DNA of 6,976 nucleotides, from assembly GCA_012800475.1 (NCBI GenBank), contig JAAZJF010000321.1:1-6976 (forward strand), written 5' to 3'. Under the pieces are notes generated by a model, which saw only the letters and a program-made list of their open reading frames with translations, did no database searches and had not been told where the DNA came from. Shown here piece after piece: positions 1 through 6,476 of the stretch. Position 1 is the first letter of the stretch. Each line of letters starts with the position of its first letter. The position numbers and the translations under genes are program-made. The DNA is from Gammaproteobacteria bacterium. Its GTDB lineage: Bacteria; Pseudomonadota; Gammaproteobacteria; Pseudomonadales; Pseudomonadaceae.

Positions 1-120
1 AACCTCTGCAACCTCTGCAACCTCTGCAACCTCTGCAACCTCTGCAACCTCTGCAACCTCTGCAACCTCTGCAACCTCTGCAACCTCTGCAACCTCTGCA
101 ACCTCTGCAACCTCTGCAAC
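1..120. repeat. Perfect 9-bp tandem repeat (13.3 copies), coding for Ala-Glu-Val
   Basis: The unit on the plus strand is AACCTCTGC, repeated without a single mismatch from base 1 to base 117, followed by one more AAC. On the minus strand it reads GCA GAG GTT, in frame with the DUF4389 gene, giving 13 complete Ala-Glu-Val units plus one preceding valine. Because the unit is a multiple of three, gain or loss of copies changes protein length but does not shift the frame. The array continues past the left edge, so the true copy number is unknown. Complete identity of copies, including third codon positions, points to recent expansion by slippage rather than old, selected protein repeats. Confidence 0.97.
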
Positions 121-507
121 TGTAGCATCGGGCGTGCTAACTGGAGTTGCAACAGCTGTGCTGGCTGCTGCAGGAGCAACAGGGCTTTGAGTTTCTTTCT
201 CTGCAGGGGTATAGGCTTGCTGACCTTCGGCTGGACGCGCGGTAGGCCAATCTGCAACAGGCCAAGGTTTGGCATCGGTATTAAATGCAGCAAAACGACC
301 TATCTGCGCTAAATATTGACTTAAGCTATCGCCAAAACTCATAAAAGCGCCACTGGGTGCGCCCATAAACACACGAAACAGCAACTGCGCAACGACAAGT
401 AAGCCAAGCAATGGCACTGTCACATACCATGCAAGGAGGAATATCAGCATCCAAACCAAGCGTATAGCCAGTGCTTCTCGAACTATGGTTTTCTCTGGTG
501 TTGCCAT
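1..507 (-). CDS. DUF4389 family membrane protein with (Ala-Glu-Val)n tail, 3' end outside window
   Basis: Read from ATG at 507-505, the frame is open to the window edge (169 codons seen). Residues about 16-92 match the DUF4389 family as I remember it: a long hydrophobic stretch (about 17-45, one or two membrane segments), then F-M-G-A-P, a conserved SFGDSLSQYLAQIGRF segment (57-72), FNTDAKPWP (75-83) and DWP (86-88). Residues 93-130 are a low-complexity Ala/Pro/Thr/Glu linker, and from 131 the protein is pure Ala-Glu-Val. Family members known to me are little more than the conserved domain, so the tail is an extension. A good ribosome site, GAGG at 517-520, lies nine bases before the start. 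The start is 15 bases after the gpsA stop, so the two are probably cotranscribed. Function is unknown; the domain is probably in the inner membrane. The side on which the acidic tail lies cannot be told from the sequence. Confidence 0.88.
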   Translation of the reverse strand, partial: MATPEKTIVREALAIRLVWMLIFLLAWYVTVPLLGLLVVAQLLFRVFMGAPSGAFMSFGDSLSQYLAQIGRFAAFNTDAKPWPVADWPTARPAEGQQAYTPAEKETQSPVAPAAASTAVATPVSTPDATVAEVAEVAEVAEVAEVAEVAEVAEVAEVAEVAEVAEVAEV

Positions 508-522
508 TGTTTTAATCCTCGT

Positions 523-1545
523 TTAAAAACCATCAATGGAGATAAAATCGACATCAGTCTTTGGCTCGCCACTCATCAGTGCGCCAATAATTTGCTCAAG
601 GGTGCGACCCTCAAATAAAATCGCATGCAACCCTGCCACCAAGGGCATGTACACATCAAGTTCTTGTGATTTAGCTTTAAGCACTTTTAGAGTATTGACG
701 CCTTCTGCAACCTCCCCTAAACGCTCAACGGCCTCCTCTAAACTCAAACCTTCACCCAAAGCAAAACCCACTTGGTAATTACGGCTTTTGGGTGAGGTGC
801 AGGTTACAATTAAATCACCCACTCCCGCCAAGCCTAAAAAGGTCATGGGGTTCGCGCCTAACTTGACAGCAAAACGTGTCATTTCAGCTAAGGCGCGAGT
901 AATCAACATGCTTTTTGTATTTTCACCCATTCCTAACGCGGCGGCCATGCCTGCAATAATGGCATACACATTTTTTAACGCGCCGCCTAACTCAACACCA
1001 AAGCGATCACGGCTGGCATAGACTCTAAAGGTTGGGCCATGTAAAACTCGCTGCACATCCTTGCACAAGGCTTCGTCTTCGCTGGCCACCACACTGGCGG
1101 TTAAAGCGTGTGCAGCCACCTCGCGGGCTAAATTAGGCCCTGACAGCACGCCCACCCGCGCTAGCGGTGCAATATCTGCTAAAATCTGGCTCATTAACAT
1201 AAAGGTATTGGCTTCAATACCTTTGGTCGTACTGACCAGCATTTTATCGCGCAGTGTATCAGCATGGGGTGTCAAAACACTGCGCAAAGCAGTGGATGGC
1301 AATGCCACAAAAATCAAATCACACGCAGCTAATACACCAGTCAGATCAGTGGTCGCAGTCACACCGGCTAAAACGGGAACCCCTTTTAAATAGCGCGGAT
1401 TGAGCCTGTCGTCATTCATCGCTTGTGCCTGCTGCGCGTCACGCATCCATAACTGCACACTGTGCTGGTTACTGGCCAATAAATTAGCGATGGCAGTACC
1501 AAAACTGCCCCCACCTAATACTGCGATTGATTGCTTTACTGTCAT
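523..1545 (-). CDS. gpsA: NAD(P)H-dependent glycerol-3-phosphate dehydrogenase
   Basis: This cytoplasmic enzyme reduces dihydroxyacetone phosphate to sn-glycerol 3-phosphate, the backbone precursor of phospholipids. The 340-residue product has the usual family length. The N-terminal nucleotide-binding fold opens with AVLGGGSFGTA (residues 8-18). STTKGIE (105-111) carries the conserved Lys108, and GGALKNVYAI (187-196) carries Lys191, the expected catalytic lysine. GVGDLIVTCTS (241-251) and SRN (254-256) form the C-terminal signature of the family. The ATG at 1545-1543 has a purine-rich AGAAGAG region upstream and begins the protein just before the nucleotide-binding strand, as expected. It is divergent from the receptor gene and leads into the DUF4389 gene. 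No key residue is missing. Confidence 0.98.
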   Translation of the reverse strand: MTVKQSIAVLGGGSFGTAIANLLASNQHSVQLWMRDAQQAQAMNDDRLNPRYLKGVPVLAGVTATTDLTGVLAACDLIFVALPSTALRSVLTPHADTLRDKMLVSTTKGIEANTFMLMSQILADIAPLARVGVLSGPNLAREVAAHALTASVVASEDEALCKDVQRVLHGPTFRVYASRDRFGVELGGALKNVYAIIAGMAAALGMGENTKSMLITRALAEMTRFAVKLGANPMTFLGLAGVGDLIVTCTSPKSRNYQVGFALGEGLSLEEAVERLGEVAEGVNTLKVLKAKSQELDVYMPLVAGLHAILFEGRTLEQIIGALMSGEPKTDVDFISIDGF

Positions 1546-1583
1546 GCTGTTGTTCTCTTCTGCCGTTACTCGGCGATTGCGCC

Positions 1584-1589
1584 ATTATA
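1584..1589 (-). promoter_or_regulatory. Candidate -10 box for gpsA
   Basis: On the minus strand this is an exact TATAAT, 38 bases before the gpsA start codon, in the 127-base divergent gap between gpsA and the receptor gene. I find no good -35 box at 16-18 bases (CTGGTT is at 17) and no extended -10 TG, so the promoter is either weak or activator-dependent, or the match is chance. No equally clear promoter for the rightward receptor gene is visible in the same gap. Confidence 0.45.
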
Positions 1590-1661
1590 CGGGCCTAATC
1601 AAGCATAACCAGTGTTTAACATTTTCAGTTAGACTATCGCCTATTTTATTGTTGATTTGAC

Positions 1662-1675
1662 GAGGCACGTCCTTG
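1662..1675 (+). promoter_or_regulatory. Ribosome site and TTG start of the receptor gene
   Basis: GAGG at 1662-1665 is followed by seven bases and then TTG at 1673-1675. The first in-frame ATG (1733) would start inside the hydrophobic core of the signal peptide and remove its basic N-terminal part (Lys7, Lys12, His13, Arg14). The TTG start gives a complete signal peptide, so both the spacing and the protein support it. Confidence 0.8.
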
Positions 1676-3778
1676 CAGCCTGCACACCTAAAGCCATCCC
1701 CCTTCAAGCACCGCCTCGCCTGCACTGTATTGATGCTGGGTCTAAGCCACTGCGCTTATGCTGATGATTTGTTTTTTTCCGATCATACGATGCCCGAAGT
1801 TTTGACGGCGACGCATCTGTACCAGCCCCCTGCTGCAGTGCCCGGCAGCATTAGCACTATTGATCAGGAATTGATTAACGCCAGTGGTGCACGCAATTTA
1901 ACCGATCTACTGCGCTTAGTGCCCGGCATGCTCGTTGTGCCCGACAGCAGCAACCTCACCACCGTGAACTACCACGGCACCAGCCCGGGCCAAGCGCGGC
2001 GCTTACAAGTGCTGATCGATGGACGCTCGGTGTACCGTGCAGGTTTTGCCCAAGTGGATTGGTCCGACTTACCTGTAGCTTTAGAAGATATCCAGCGCAT
2101 TGAAGTCTTTCGTGGCCCTAATACCGTGAGCTACGGCGCCAATGCGCTGCTGGGGGTGATCAATATCATTACCACTCCCGCTAAAGATATGCATGGCACT
2201 TTGCTCAAAGGCACACTCGGTGAAAACGGTGTGCGCGACGGGTATGCGCGCCAAGCCTGGCACAATGAACACAGTGATATGCGTTTATCACTGTCAGGAT
2301 TGACCGATGACGGTTTTGACAAACGCCACGATGGCAGTGATTTTCGTGACAGTCGCCGCCTGAGTCGCTTTAACTTACGCGCCAATCACCGGCTCAATGA
2401 GCAACACAACTTAGATTGGCAGCTGGCGTTTAAAGAAGGCAGCAACCAAATCAATAACAACTACACCTCTGTTTTTGCCAAAAATATTCGCCCACAACCC
2501 CACGAACAAGATCATCAATCAGATGAGCAAGCCAAAGACTATGCCGCCAGCCTGCGCTGGACGGCAACACTCAACAGTCAACACAGTATTTCCCTGCAAG
2601 CCAATGCGCAGCAGTGGGAGCGCTTACGTGAATGGCGCGCGTGCGAGGCACAAATCAGCTTCAGTCCAGAGTTCAATGAACTCTGGCAAAACACCGCACC
2701 CACACAACGTACAGAAGAGTTGGATAAGAAATATGAAGAGGCTCTTGCACAAACTCCTGACAACATTCTGCCCCACAGCTGCGGCATGATTAATGAGAAC
2801 AGCCGAGAAGCACGCTATGACATTGAACTGCAAGACACTTACAGCGTTTCAGACACATTGCGCTTGATCAGCGGTTTAAGTTATCGCTACGACCAAGCCC
2901 GCTCAAAAACGTTTTTAAATGGCCGTCAGCGTAAAGATATTCTGCGTGGCTTCAGTCAATTTGAATGGTATTTAAACGAGCATTGGCTGTTGCAAGGTGG
3001 CGGCATGTACGAGCACGACAGCAGCAACGGTGATTCTTTTTCACCGCGCCTGGCAGTCAATTATCTGATTACACCAGCGCACGGTTTACGTGCGGTGTAC
3101 AGTCAAGCCGTACGCTCACCTGATATGTTTGAAAACCATGCCGACTGGCGTTACACAGTACGCGACCTGCGCCCCACGATCGGACAAAACAGTAGCGCAG
3201 ATTTTTTTATCAGCGCACAAGGTCCGGGCAATCTGAAACAAGAACGCATCAAAGCCTATGAGTTAGGCTACAACGGCTACTTTGCCAAGCAGCGCGCCTC
3301 CATCGACATTAAAGTCTTTGAAGAAAAAATCAGCCGCATGATCAGTCACTCACCGCGGCTGGATGCATTTAACTTAAATAACAACGACCATATTCAATTT
3401 TACGGCTCAGAACTGGAAGCCAACTGGCATACAACCCATCAAGATCGCCTACGCATCAGCTACGCCTATATAAAAGAGCGCGCCAGTAACGCGTTAGACC
3501 GTGACGTTTCACCGCCACACAGCGGCTCGGTCAGCTGGCTGCACAATTGGGGGCAAAACTGGAATAGCAGCTTGATGTATTTTGCTGCTCAGCAATTGGA
3601 TAAAAAGGACTTACAGCTCGCTATGTTACGTATCAGTAAGAGTTTTAATATCAGCAGCAAGCCCATCACCATCGCTGCCAATGTGCACAAAAAACTGAAT
3701 AATCAGCCTATAGGACGCACTCACACTAAGGACAACTCCCATGATTCTGCATACGCTAGCGTGCAGCTGGAGTTTTAA
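1673..3778 (+). CDS. TonB-dependent outer-membrane receptor
   Basis: The 701-residue product is a ligand-gated outer-membrane channel driven by TonB-ExbB-ExbD. A signal peptide covers residues 1-30, with likely cleavage after AYA. PEVLTA (41-46) is a candidate TonB box. The plug domain spans about 52-168, with ID near 63, LLRLVPGM (79-86), VLIDGRSVY (113-121), and the hallmark IEVFRGPNTVSYG..A..GVINI (143-165). The rest is a 22-strand type beta-barrel with alternating aromatic residues, ending in QLEF with a terminal Phe, as expected for Bam-dependent folding. The mature protein has only two cysteines, Cys324 and Cys370, bracketing a long polar loop that is probably extracellular. The substrate cannot be read from the sequence. 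It is not next to siderophore or B12 genes. The binding protein gene overlaps its 3' end, which suggests that receptor, binding protein and kinase work together. The length is normal for the family and the frame is intact. Confidence 0.93.
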   Translation: MQPAHLKPSPFKHRLACTVLMLGLSHCAYADDLFFSDHTMPEVLTATHLYQPPAAVPGSISTIDQELINASGARNLTDLLRLVPGMLVVPDSSNLTTVNYHGTSPGQARRLQVLIDGRSVYRAGFAQVDWSDLPVALEDIQRIEVFRGPNTVSYGANALLGVINIITTPAKDMHGTLLKGTLGENGVRDGYARQAWHNEHSDMRLSLSGLTDDGFDKRHDGSDFRDSRRLSRFNLRANHRLNEQHNLDWQLAFKEGSNQINNNYTSVFAKNIRPQPHEQDHQSDEQAKDYAASLRWTATLNSQHSISLQANAQQWERLREWRACEAQISFSPEFNELWQNTAPTQRTEELDKKYEEALAQTPDNILPHSCGMINENSREARYDIELQDTYSVSDTLRLISGLSYRYDQARSKTFLNGRQRKDILRGFSQFEWYLNEHWLLQGGGMYEHDSSNGDSFSPRLAVNYLITPAHGLRAVYSQAVRSPDMFENHADWRYTVRDLRPTIGQNSSADFFISAQGPGNLKQERIKAYELGYNGYFAKQRASIDIKVFEEKISRMISHSPRLDAFNLNNNDHIQFYGSELEANWHTTHQDRLRISYAYIKERASNALDRDVSPPHSGSVSWLHNWGQNWNSSLMYFAAQQLDKKDLQLAMLRISKSFNISSKPITIAANVHKKLNNQPIGRTHTKDNSHDSAYASVQLEF
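3728..3732 (+). promoter_or_regulatory. Ribosome site for the binding protein gene, inside the receptor gene
   Basis: AAGGA lies eight bases before the ATG at 3741 and within the last codons of the receptor gene, so translation of the two is probably coupled. A second purine motif, GGAG at 3769-3772, stands seven bases before an in-frame CTG at 3780, but it also encodes the receptor's final Leu-Glu residues and may be incidental. Confidence 0.6.
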
Positions 3779-4679
3779 GCTGACTCAGCGGGCTCAACTG
3801 CTACGCTTTATCGGCCTATGCAGCCTGTTGTGGAGTGTGAGCTTAGCCACTCTAGCTCAAGTGATTATCAGTGCAGAGCATGACAGCCTTGCAGTGCGTG
3901 AGTTCGCGCGCGAATTGATCCACTCACTCCCTAGCTACAACATCAGCTATATGCCGCGCGTACAACTTGAACAGCAACAGCACTTTGCAGATGACGTGCA
4001 ATTGATTCTACTGGGCCCACAACTTCTAGATTGGCGTTTACAACTCACACACAGCCAGCCGCCGACAATTATCATGCAGGTCAGTCGCGTGCAGGCTCAA
4101 CAGCGTTTTGCAGCCAAGATACCTCAACATTTGACACTAATGTGGAGCGACCCACCGCCTGCACGACAAATCGCTCTGCTCAAAACAATGCAGCCTGATG
4201 TACGTCATGTTGGCGTGCTACTCAGTGAAAGCAGCGCTTTTTTATTGCCTGAAATCATTCGAGCTTTGAACGCCCAAGGCTTACTGATGCACACTTATAA
4301 CTGGTCTGGTGACTATGTCGCGCGTGGTTTTCATCGGCTTCTCAACGACACTGACGCTTTGCTAGGCTTGGACGATGTCCAGGTGTACAACAACAGCACC
4401 ATTAAGCATATCCTCTTGAGCAGCTATGCCCGTAAAAAAGCCTTAATTGGCCCGACTGCTGCTTATATTAAGGCCGGTAGCCTCGCTTCAACCTACTCCA
4501 GCAAAGAAAACTGGCTCACAACCTTAGGCGCTATATTACAAACGCCTGCACAACAATGGCCACGCAGTCTTTACCCCGACACCTTTGAAGTCTTAGTCAA
4601 TCAACAAGTGGCGCGCTCACTGGGCGTGCAATCTAAGCCCGCCTTAGAACTTGGCCAATCACTGCAGCGACCTAGGTAA
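3741..4679 (+). CDS. Periplasmic substrate-binding protein, ABC_sub_bind type
   Basis: The 312-residue product resembles the ABC_sub_bind family (PF04392, which includes TrpX-like proteins): a two-lobed periplasmic protein that binds a small ligand. The signal peptide is long: residues 1-22 form a basic N-region, 23-38 are hydrophobic, and cleavage is likely after ATLA (36-39). There is no lipobox, so it should be soluble in the periplasm. The first lobe ends near 134; HVGVLLSE (156-163) begins the second lobe, and KALIGPTAAYIKAGSLAS (233-250) matches the family's conserved C-terminal motif. The C-terminal VNQQVARSLGV (286-296) is also typical. No ABC permease or ATPase lies nearby, which argues for a sensing role rather than ordinary import. 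It overlaps the receptor gene by 39 bases and the kinase gene by one, so all three are probably one operon. The ATG has a good ribosome site; a shorter CTG start at 3780 is possible but unlikely. The ligand is unknown. Confidence 0.82.
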   Translation: MILHTLACSWSFKLTQRAQLLRFIGLCSLLWSVSLATLAQVIISAEHDSLAVREFARELIHSLPSYNISYMPRVQLEQQQHFADDVQLILLGPQLLDWRLQLTHSQPPTIIMQVSRVQAQQRFAAKIPQHLTLMWSDPPPARQIALLKTMQPDVRHVGVLLSESSAFLLPEIIRALNAQGLLMHTYNWSGDYVARGFHRLLNDTDALLGLDDVQVYNNSTIKHILLSSYARKKALIGPTAAYIKAGSLASTYSSKENWLTTLGAILQTPAQQWPRSLYPDTFEVLVNQQVARSLGVQSKPALELGQSLQRPR

Positions 4680-6166
4680 TGAATATGCGAAATATACTGG
4701 GCGGCAGCATTCATCGCCATACATTAATTGTCGGCCTGTTGCCTGCTGTATTGATCGCTTTTTTATTGACGGGCTATTTTACCCTAACACGCCTACACAG
4801 CCTGCAAGACGAACTGGCGGACGCGGGGCAAATCATTGCCAACCAACTGGCACCCGCTGCAGAATTCAGTGTGATATCAGGCAATATCGAGGCGCTCGAA
4901 CCCTTATTGCAGGGTTTATTGCAACACCCTCACATCGCCTTTATTGAAATCTACAATACAGACCATGAGCGTATTAAACGCAGCACCAAAAGCCCTGAAC
5001 AACACAGCATCACGCCCGTTTTTGAAGCGCAAATCATCCGTCAAAGCATTGAGTTGGAGCCGGTTTTCTTATCATCAACAACTCTAAATCAGTCGCCTGC
5101 CACCCATGAAGAAGTTATAGGTCGCGTGGTGGTGGGCATGACTGACAGCACTCTAAAGCATCAACAACTCCAGACCTTACTGCGGGCCTTATGGCTGATT
5201 CTCTTAGCTTTATGCATCATCTGGGTACTGGCTTATTTATTAGCCAGCAGCTTATCTGTCCCCATTTTAGATATGCGCAAAAAACTCAAAGCTTTAGATA
5301 CAGGCAACTACAATACTCCACCCTTAGCCAGTATCCACAACGGCGAGCTGGGCGAGCTAAGCCAACATATTAACCTGCTCACCCACACGCTGAAGCAAGC
5401 GCAAGTCGTGCAGAAAGAATACACACAACAGCTGCAACAAGCGCAACAGGAAGCCGAACGCGCCAATCAAGCCAAATCAGATTTTCTCGCGATGATGAGC
5501 CATGAGTTACGCACACCCATGAATGGCGTATTGGGCATGCTGCAGCTTTTGGAGCAAACGCTATTAAACTCCGAACAAACCGAATACACCCATATCGCGC
5601 ATACATCGAGCTTACAAATGCTGGATGTGATTAATGATATTTTAGATTTTTCCCGTTTAGAGCATGATGCGTTGCAGTTGGAATGCATTGCTTTTTCGTT
5701 AGACGATATGTTTAGCACTTTGCATCACACCTTTAAATACAGCGCCGAAGACAAAGGTATTACCTTACATATCATCACGCCGCCCGAGTTAAGCTGCATT
5801 CAGGTTGAAGGCGATCCAACCCGTTTGCGCCAAATCCTCGTCAACCTATTAGCCAATGCTTTAAAGTTTACCCTCGAAGGCAGTGTCACTCTGCAGGTCG
5901 ACTGGACCTTAATCAGCGAGGGCCAGCTGCGCTTACACTGCACCATAATCGACTCAGGTATTGGTATTGCGCCAGAGCAGCTGGATTCTATTTTTAATGC
6001 CTTCCATCAGGCTGATCAAAGTATTTCCAGGCGCTACGGCGGCACAGGACTGGGTTTATCCATCGCTTATACCTTGGCACAGCAAATGGGCGGTGATTTA
6101 AGCGTGACCAGCCAACCGGGTTTGGGCTCGACTTTTGTACTTGAGGTGCCGCTGCATCATACATAG
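4679..6166 (+). CDS. Membrane sensor histidine kinase, BarA/GacS-like, without receiver domain
   Basis: The 495-residue product is an inner-membrane kinase. Membrane segments lie at about 15-36 and 170-189 and enclose a periplasmic domain of about 130 residues. That domain begins LQDELADAGQIIANQLAPAA (42-61) and resembles the N-terminal sensor of BarA/GacS kinases. HAMP covers about 190-242, with Pro195, followed by a Gln/Ala-rich coiled coil (about 235-265). The HisKA domain contains SHELRTPMNG with the phosphorylated His275. The ATPase domain has the N-box Asn393 (NLLANALKF), DSGIGI (425-430), F-HQADQS and GGTGLG (454-459). The core is intact. The protein stops soon after the ATPase domain; receiver and Hpt domains, usual for BarA-like hybrids, are absent. 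The ATG overlaps the upstream stop codon (TAATG); ATG at 4685 has better spacing (8 bases) from AGG at 4674-4676 and could be the true start, two residues shorter. No response regulator gene is in view. Confidence 0.93.
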   Translation: MNMRNILGGSIHRHTLIVGLLPAVLIAFLLTGYFTLTRLHSLQDELADAGQIIANQLAPAAEFSVISGNIEALEPLLQGLLQHPHIAFIEIYNTDHERIKRSTKSPEQHSITPVFEAQIIRQSIELEPVFLSSTTLNQSPATHEEVIGRVVVGMTDSTLKHQQLQTLLRALWLILLALCIIWVLAYLLASSLSVPILDMRKKLKALDTGNYNTPPLASIHNGELGELSQHINLLTHTLKQAQVVQKEYTQQLQQAQQEAERANQAKSDFLAMMSHELRTPMNGVLGMLQLLEQTLLNSEQTEYTHIAHTSSLQMLDVINDILDFSRLEHDALQLECIAFSLDDMFSTLHHTFKYSAEDKGITLHIITPPELSCIQVEGDPTRLRQILVNLLANALKFTLEGSVTLQVDWTLISEGQLRLHCTIIDSGIGIAPEQLDSIFNAFHQADQSISRRYGGTGLGLSIAYTLAQQMGGDLSVTSQPGLGSTFVLEVPLHHT

Positions 6167-6299
6167 TTCTCAGCGCAGCGTAACACCCAGATACATCGTA
6201 CAATGCACTGCTGTGTTGGATAGCGTATATTGATCCTGATCAGCCTGTGACTTATCAGTCGTATCTGTGGTCTAACCATGCAATTATACCCAACCTATA

Positions 6300-6340
6300 C
6301 TTTTGCTCAGCTACCGAACACTAAAAACGGCTGACAAAAG
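6300..6340. repeat. Imperfect inverted repeat with 18-base loop
   Basis: CTTTTGCTCAGC (6300-6311) pairs with GCTGACAAAAG (6330-6340) over 11 base pairs with one bulged base. A run of seven T residues occurs only at 6358-6364, 17 bases after the hairpin, so it is not a standard intrinsic terminator. It may be a regulatory stem, a binding site, or a poor terminator for the kinase operon. The right arm overlaps the CTGACA that could serve as a -35 box for fabA. Confidence 0.6.
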
Positions 6341-6358
6341 GCTTAAGTTGAATAGAGT
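6331..6358 (+). promoter_or_regulatory. Candidate fabA promoter
   Basis: CTGACA (6331-6336, 5 of 6 to the sigma-70 -35 box) and TAGAGT (6353-6358, 4 of 6 to the -10 box) are spaced by 16 bases. Transcription would start near 6365, leaving a leader of about 110 bases that contains the two palindromes below. An alternative is TTGAAT (6348-6353) with TTATTA (6373-6378), but its 19-base spacing is long. This is a weak, sequence-only call. Confidence 0.3.
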
Positions 6359-6368
6359 TTTTTTGTGA

Positions 6369-6397
6369 AGCGTTATTAAATGTGTTAAAAACACGCT
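6369..6397. promoter_or_regulatory. Nested inverted repeats, possible operator
   Basis: GTGTT-AAA-AACAC at 6382-6394 is a 5-bp-arm inverted repeat, and AGCGT (6369-6373) with ACGCT (6393-6397) forms a second, wider one sharing the right side. The unsaturated-fatty-acid gene fabA is controlled by TetR-type regulators (FabR, DesT) and by FadR in other gammaproteobacteria, so an operator here would fit. I cannot match the site to a specific regulator from memory. Confidence 0.35.
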
Positions 6398-6423
6398 GAT
6401 ACGTTGAACGAATTCATTAGTTA

Positions 6424-6437
6424 GATGGATATCCATC
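6424..6437. promoter_or_regulatory. Perfect 14-base palindrome before fabA
   Basis: GATGGATATCCATC is its own reverse complement over all 14 bases. It is centred about 46 bases before the fabA start codon, between the likely promoter and the ribosome site. It could be a repressor operator or, in RNA, part of the leader structure. Its role is inferred from position and symmetry only. Confidence 0.45.
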
Positions 6438-6465
6438 GCCCATGCAGTACACGATTAGGCACGTT

Positions 6466-6471
6466 GAGGAG
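6466..6471 (+). promoter_or_regulatory. Strong ribosome site of fabA
   Basis: GAGGAG is followed by five bases (CCCGC) and the ATG at 6477. It is the strongest ribosome site in the window, in keeping with a highly expressed essential gene. Confidence 0.8.
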
Positions 6472-6476
6472 CCCGC

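Larger units (their letters stand above)
6167..6476. other. 310-base AT-rich intergenic region upstream of fabA
   Basis: I see no convincing gene here. The stretch directly after the kinase gene (6167-6295) has only short chance-like inverted repeats, for example TGATC-CT-GATCA at 6231-6242, and no classical hairpin with a following T-tract. The right half carries the inverted repeats listed separately and probably the fabA promoter. I find no trace of a decayed receiver or Hpt domain in it by eye. Confidence 0.7.

Noticed and set aside
1..120. CRISPR or minisatellite-type noncoding array
   Set aside because: Units are contiguous 9-mers without spacers and are read in frame within a protein gene.
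536..1393. Plus-strand open frames opposite gpsA
   Set aside because: They are shadows of gpsA, which has every family motif on the minus strand; their translations show no recognisable domain.
4651..4947. 98-codon frame overlapping the binding protein and kinase junction
   Set aside because: It is out of frame with two well-supported genes and has a composition typical of shadow translation.
6182..6217. AACAC/GTGTT hairpin as terminator of the kinase operon
   Set aside because: It has only five base pairs, a 26-base loop and no T-tract after it.
6278..6334. 18-codon open frame (MQLYPTYTFAQLPNTKNG) before fabA, overlapping the inverted repeat
   Set aside because: It has no ribosome site, is short enough to occur by chance, and has no runs of regulatory codons typical of attenuator leader peptides.
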